DNA from: Rhodospirillales bacterium
GTDB lineage: Bacteria > Pseudomonadota > Alphaproteobacteria > Acetobacterales > Acetobacteraceae
Length of the DNA: 7,848 nt
Direction of reading: 5' to 3'
Assembly (NCBI GenBank): GCA_018971455.1
Contig: JAGXAV010000083.1
Coordinates: forward strand, 1 to 7,848
Under the pieces are notes generated by a model that was not told the DNA's origin, did not search any database, and was given only the letters and a program-made list of their open reading frames with translations. Position 1 is the stretch's first letter. Each line of letters begins with the position of its first letter. Position numbers and translations under genes: made by a program. Below are positions 6,325-7,848 of the stretch, one piece after another.

Positions 6325-7458
6325 TCAGCGCAGGCCGAGGCCGCGCGCGATGATGCCGCGCAGGATTTCGCGGGTGCCGCCGCGCAACGAAAACGACGGC
6401 GCGTGCAGCATGGTGTAGTGCAGCACGGCGAAGAAGGCGGGCGCGTCGCCCGCGACCAGGCCGCGCGCGATTTCCGGGATGTCCTGCTCCACCAGCGCGC
6501 CGAGGTCTTTCACCACTGCCGCCTGGAGCGCGGGGTTCTCGCCGGCCTGCAACATGCCGGCGACCGAGCGCGAGAGCCGGCGCAGGGTGGCGATGTGGGC
6601 GACCAGCCGGCCGATGGCGATCGCCGCGCGTTCGCCGGGGTTGGGCCCCAGCGCGCGCACGAGCTCCACCAGCAGGGTGAAGGATGAGAGAAAGCGCTCC
6701 GGCCCGCTGCGCTCATAGGCGAGCTCTCCGGTGACCTGCTGCCAGCCGCCGCCCAGCGTGCCGAGCAGCGCGTCATCGGGCAGGAAGACGTCGTGGAACA
6801 CCACCTCGTTGAAATGGTGCTCGCCGGAGAGCGCATGCACCGGGCGGATGGTGATGCCGGGTGTCGCGAGATCGACGAGGAACTGGCTCGTGCCGCCCTG
6901 GCGATCCTGCGGATCGGTGCCGGTGCGGCAGAACAGGATCATGACATGGGCTTCGTGGGCGTGGCTCGTCCACAGCTTGGTGCCGTTGACGCGGAAGCCG
7001 CCCGGCACCGCCACGGCGCGGGTGCGCACGGAGGCGAGGTCGGAGCCGGAATCGGGCTCGCTCATGCCGATGCAGAAGAAGCACGTGCCGGCGGCGATGC
7101 GGGGCAGGTACGTCATCCGCTGCGCCTCGGTGCCGAAGCGCAATATCGACGGCCCGCTCTGCCGGTCGGCGATCCAGTGGGCCGAGACGGGCGCGCCGGC
7201 GGCGAGCATCTCCTCCTGCACGACGTAGCGTTCCAGCGCACTGCGCTCGTGGCCGCCATAGCGGCGCGGCCAGGTCATGCCGATCCAGCCGCGGGCGGCG
7301 AGGCGTTTGCTGAAATCGGCGTCGAACCCCGTCCAGCTCTCGGCGCGCCGGGCGGGTGGGCGGTCGGCCAGCGCCTCGGCGAGGAAGGCGCGCACCTCGG
7401 CGCGCAGCGCCTCGGCCTGGGGGGCCGGCGGGGGCGGGGCGAAGGCGAGTGCGCTCAT
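6325..7458 (-). CDS. Acyl-CoA dehydrogenase (complete)
   Basis: This 377-residue protein has the three-domain acyl-CoA dehydrogenase layout. An N-terminal helical domain (about 15-125) contains RGWIGMTWPRRYGG (56-69) and the QEEM helix. The middle beta domain carries the flavin/substrate motif MSEPDSGSD (132-140) and GTKLWTS (159-165). The C-terminal helical domain ends with RGGTREILRGIIAR (359-372). E249 in AYERSGPER sits where isovaleryl-CoA-type enzymes place their catalytic glutamate, and is the likely base. These FAD enzymes form the alpha-beta double bond of an acyl-CoA and pass electrons to ETF. The ATG at 7458 gives a normal N-terminus; the ribosome binding site is weak (GCGGACC just upstream). 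The frame is open to 7653, but that part overlaps the upstream dehydrogenase gene and is not protein-like. A second dehydrogenase ends 28 bp upstream and the hydratase follows 13 bp downstream. Substrate chain type cannot be told. Confidence 0.92.
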   Translation of the reverse strand: MSALAFAPPPPAPQAEALRAEVRAFLAEALADRPPARRAESWTGFDADFSKRLAARGWIGMTWPRRYGGHERSALERYVVQEEMLAAGAPVSAHWIADRQSGPSILRFGTEAQRMTYLPRIAAGTCFFCIGMSEPDSGSDLASVRTRAVAVPGGFRVNGTKLWTSHAHEAHVMILFCRTGTDPQDRQGGTSQFLVDLATPGITIRPVHALSGEHHFNEVVFHDVFLPDDALLGTLGGGWQQVTGELAYERSGPERFLSSFTLLVELVRALGPNPGERAAIAIGRLVAHIATLRRLSRSVAGMLQAGENPALQAAVVKDLGALVEQDIPEIARGLVAGDAPAFFAVLHYTMLHAPSFSLRGGTREILRGIIARGLGLR

Positions 7459-7474
7459 TGGGGGTCCGCTTGCT

Positions 7475-7501
7475 ACAGGGCGGTGATCACAGGGCGGTGA
7501 T
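7475..7501. repeat. 14-bp tandem duplication spanning a stop codon
   Basis: The 13-bp word ACAGGGCGGTGAT occurs at 7475-7487 and again at 7489-7501, giving a 14-bp period. On the minus strand each copy reads ATC ACC GCC CTG followed by a stop: TGA after the first copy and TAG after the second. The stop of the upstream dehydrogenase is therefore effectively duplicated. Confidence 0.9.
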
Positions 7502-7848
7502 TTCGGCCCAGAGCCGATCGGCTCCGCGGCCGGCGACGTGCCGCCCGAGCAGCAGGCTCCATTCCGCCTCGCCGCCATCCTCGTCGCGCCAGGCCCACAG
7601 GCGCTTGGTGAAGAAATGCAGGCGATGTTCGTAGGTGAACCCCATCGCGCCATGCACCTGGTGGGCGATGCCGGCGGCGATGCCGGCCGCCTCGCCGGCG
7701 CGGATCTTGGCCGCCGCCATGGCGGGAACGCGCAGCCCCGCGGCCATCGCCTCGGCGCCCAGCGAGGCGGCGGCGGCGGCGGCGGCGGATTGCCCGGCGA
7801 GGATGGCGAGGTTGTGCTGGATGGCCTGGAAGCGGCCGATCGGGCGGC
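7487..7848 (-). CDS. Acyl-CoA dehydrogenase, C-terminal part (cut by window edge)
   Basis: The reading frame is open from the right edge to TGA at 7487-7489, with 119 residues visible. The visible N-terminal part reads RPIGRFQAIQHNLAILAGQS, the classic start of the acyl-CoA dehydrogenase C-terminal helical domain. A poly-alanine stretch follows, then AHQVHGAMGFTYEHRLHFF and RLWAWRDEDGG. The family's MCAD-type YEGT catalytic motif is absent from this part, and the tail resembles the short dehydrogenases often encoded beside a larger one. An internal ATG at 7747 is not the real start because the homologous protein continues through it to the edge. The gene lies 28 bp upstream of the complete dehydrogenase on the same strand, so the two are probably co-transcribed and may form a heteromer. 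The flavin-binding middle domain lies outside the window, so catalytic competence cannot be judged. Confidence 0.9.
   Translation of the reverse strand, partial: RPIGRFQAIQHNLAILAGQSAAAAAAASLGAEAMAAGLRVPAMAAAKIRAGEAAGIAAGIAHQVHGAMGFTYEHRLHFFTKRLWAWRDEDGGEAEWSLLLGRHVAGRGADRLWAEITAL
7766..7786. repeat. (GGC)7 trinucleotide run encoding poly-alanine
   Basis: Seven uninterrupted GGC triplets on the plus strand read as seven identical GCC alanine codons on the minus strand, inside the C-terminal helical domain of the partial dehydrogenase. Identical codons suggest a slippage-prone microsatellite rather than simple alanine enrichment. Confidence 0.85.

Noticed and set aside
7459..7653. 65-residue N-terminal extension of the complete acyl-CoA dehydrogenase
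   Set aside because: Lies inside the coding end of the upstream dehydrogenase and has no similarity to dehydrogenase N-termini; ATG at 7458 fits.

Overview
This is a very GC-rich (roughly 70% by eye) stretch of a bacterial chromosome. It holds one clear hopanoid head-group cluster and one acyl-CoA catabolism cluster, and the two converge. The GC-rich codon use, the complete hpnI-hpnJ-hpnK set and the proteobacterial-type acyl-CoA dehydrogenases suggest an alphaproteobacterium, possibly an acetic-acid-bacterium relative (Acetobacteraceae). This is inference; no rRNA or other marker is present.

Positions 6-5415 form a tightly packed plus-strand operon. It encodes HpnM (MlaC/Ttg2-like periplasmic lipid-binding protein), HpnI (glycosyltransferase), HpnJ (radical SAM enzyme), HpnK (YdjC/ChbG-like deacetylase) and a CapA-family protein with a metallophosphoesterase-like fold. 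Three junctions are 4-bp start/stop overlaps (GTGA or ATGA), and a fourth probably lies at the left edge. The only real gap (61 bp) is between hpnJ and hpnK. From published work on these families, HpnI adds N-acetylglucosamine to bacteriohopanetetrol (BHT), HpnK deacetylates it, and HpnJ contracts the sugar ring to give BHT cyclitol ether. The window therefore predicts cyclitol-ether hopanoids. HpnM is expected to act in the periplasm, probably in lipid handling or transport. The CapA-like gene overlaps hpnK and has an ideal ribosome binding site, but it has no known role in hopanoid synthesis. It is the most interesting unknown here.

Positions 5416-5510 are the intergenic space between convergent transcription units. 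It contains a perfect 10-bp inverted repeat that probably serves as a bidirectional terminator.

Positions 5511-7848 form a minus-strand operon. In transcription order it encodes an acyl-CoA dehydrogenase cut by the right edge (C-terminal 119 residues visible), a second complete acyl-CoA dehydrogenase (377 aa) and a crotonase-family enoyl-CoA hydratase/isomerase (266 aa). The substrate is unknown. Small-scale oddities are a 14-bp tandem duplication that duplicates the end of the first dehydrogenase gene without changing its protein, a GGC trinucleotide run encoding seven alanines, and a crotonase lacking one canonical catalytic glutamate. I saw no RNA genes, CRISPR array, insertion sequence or phage genes.
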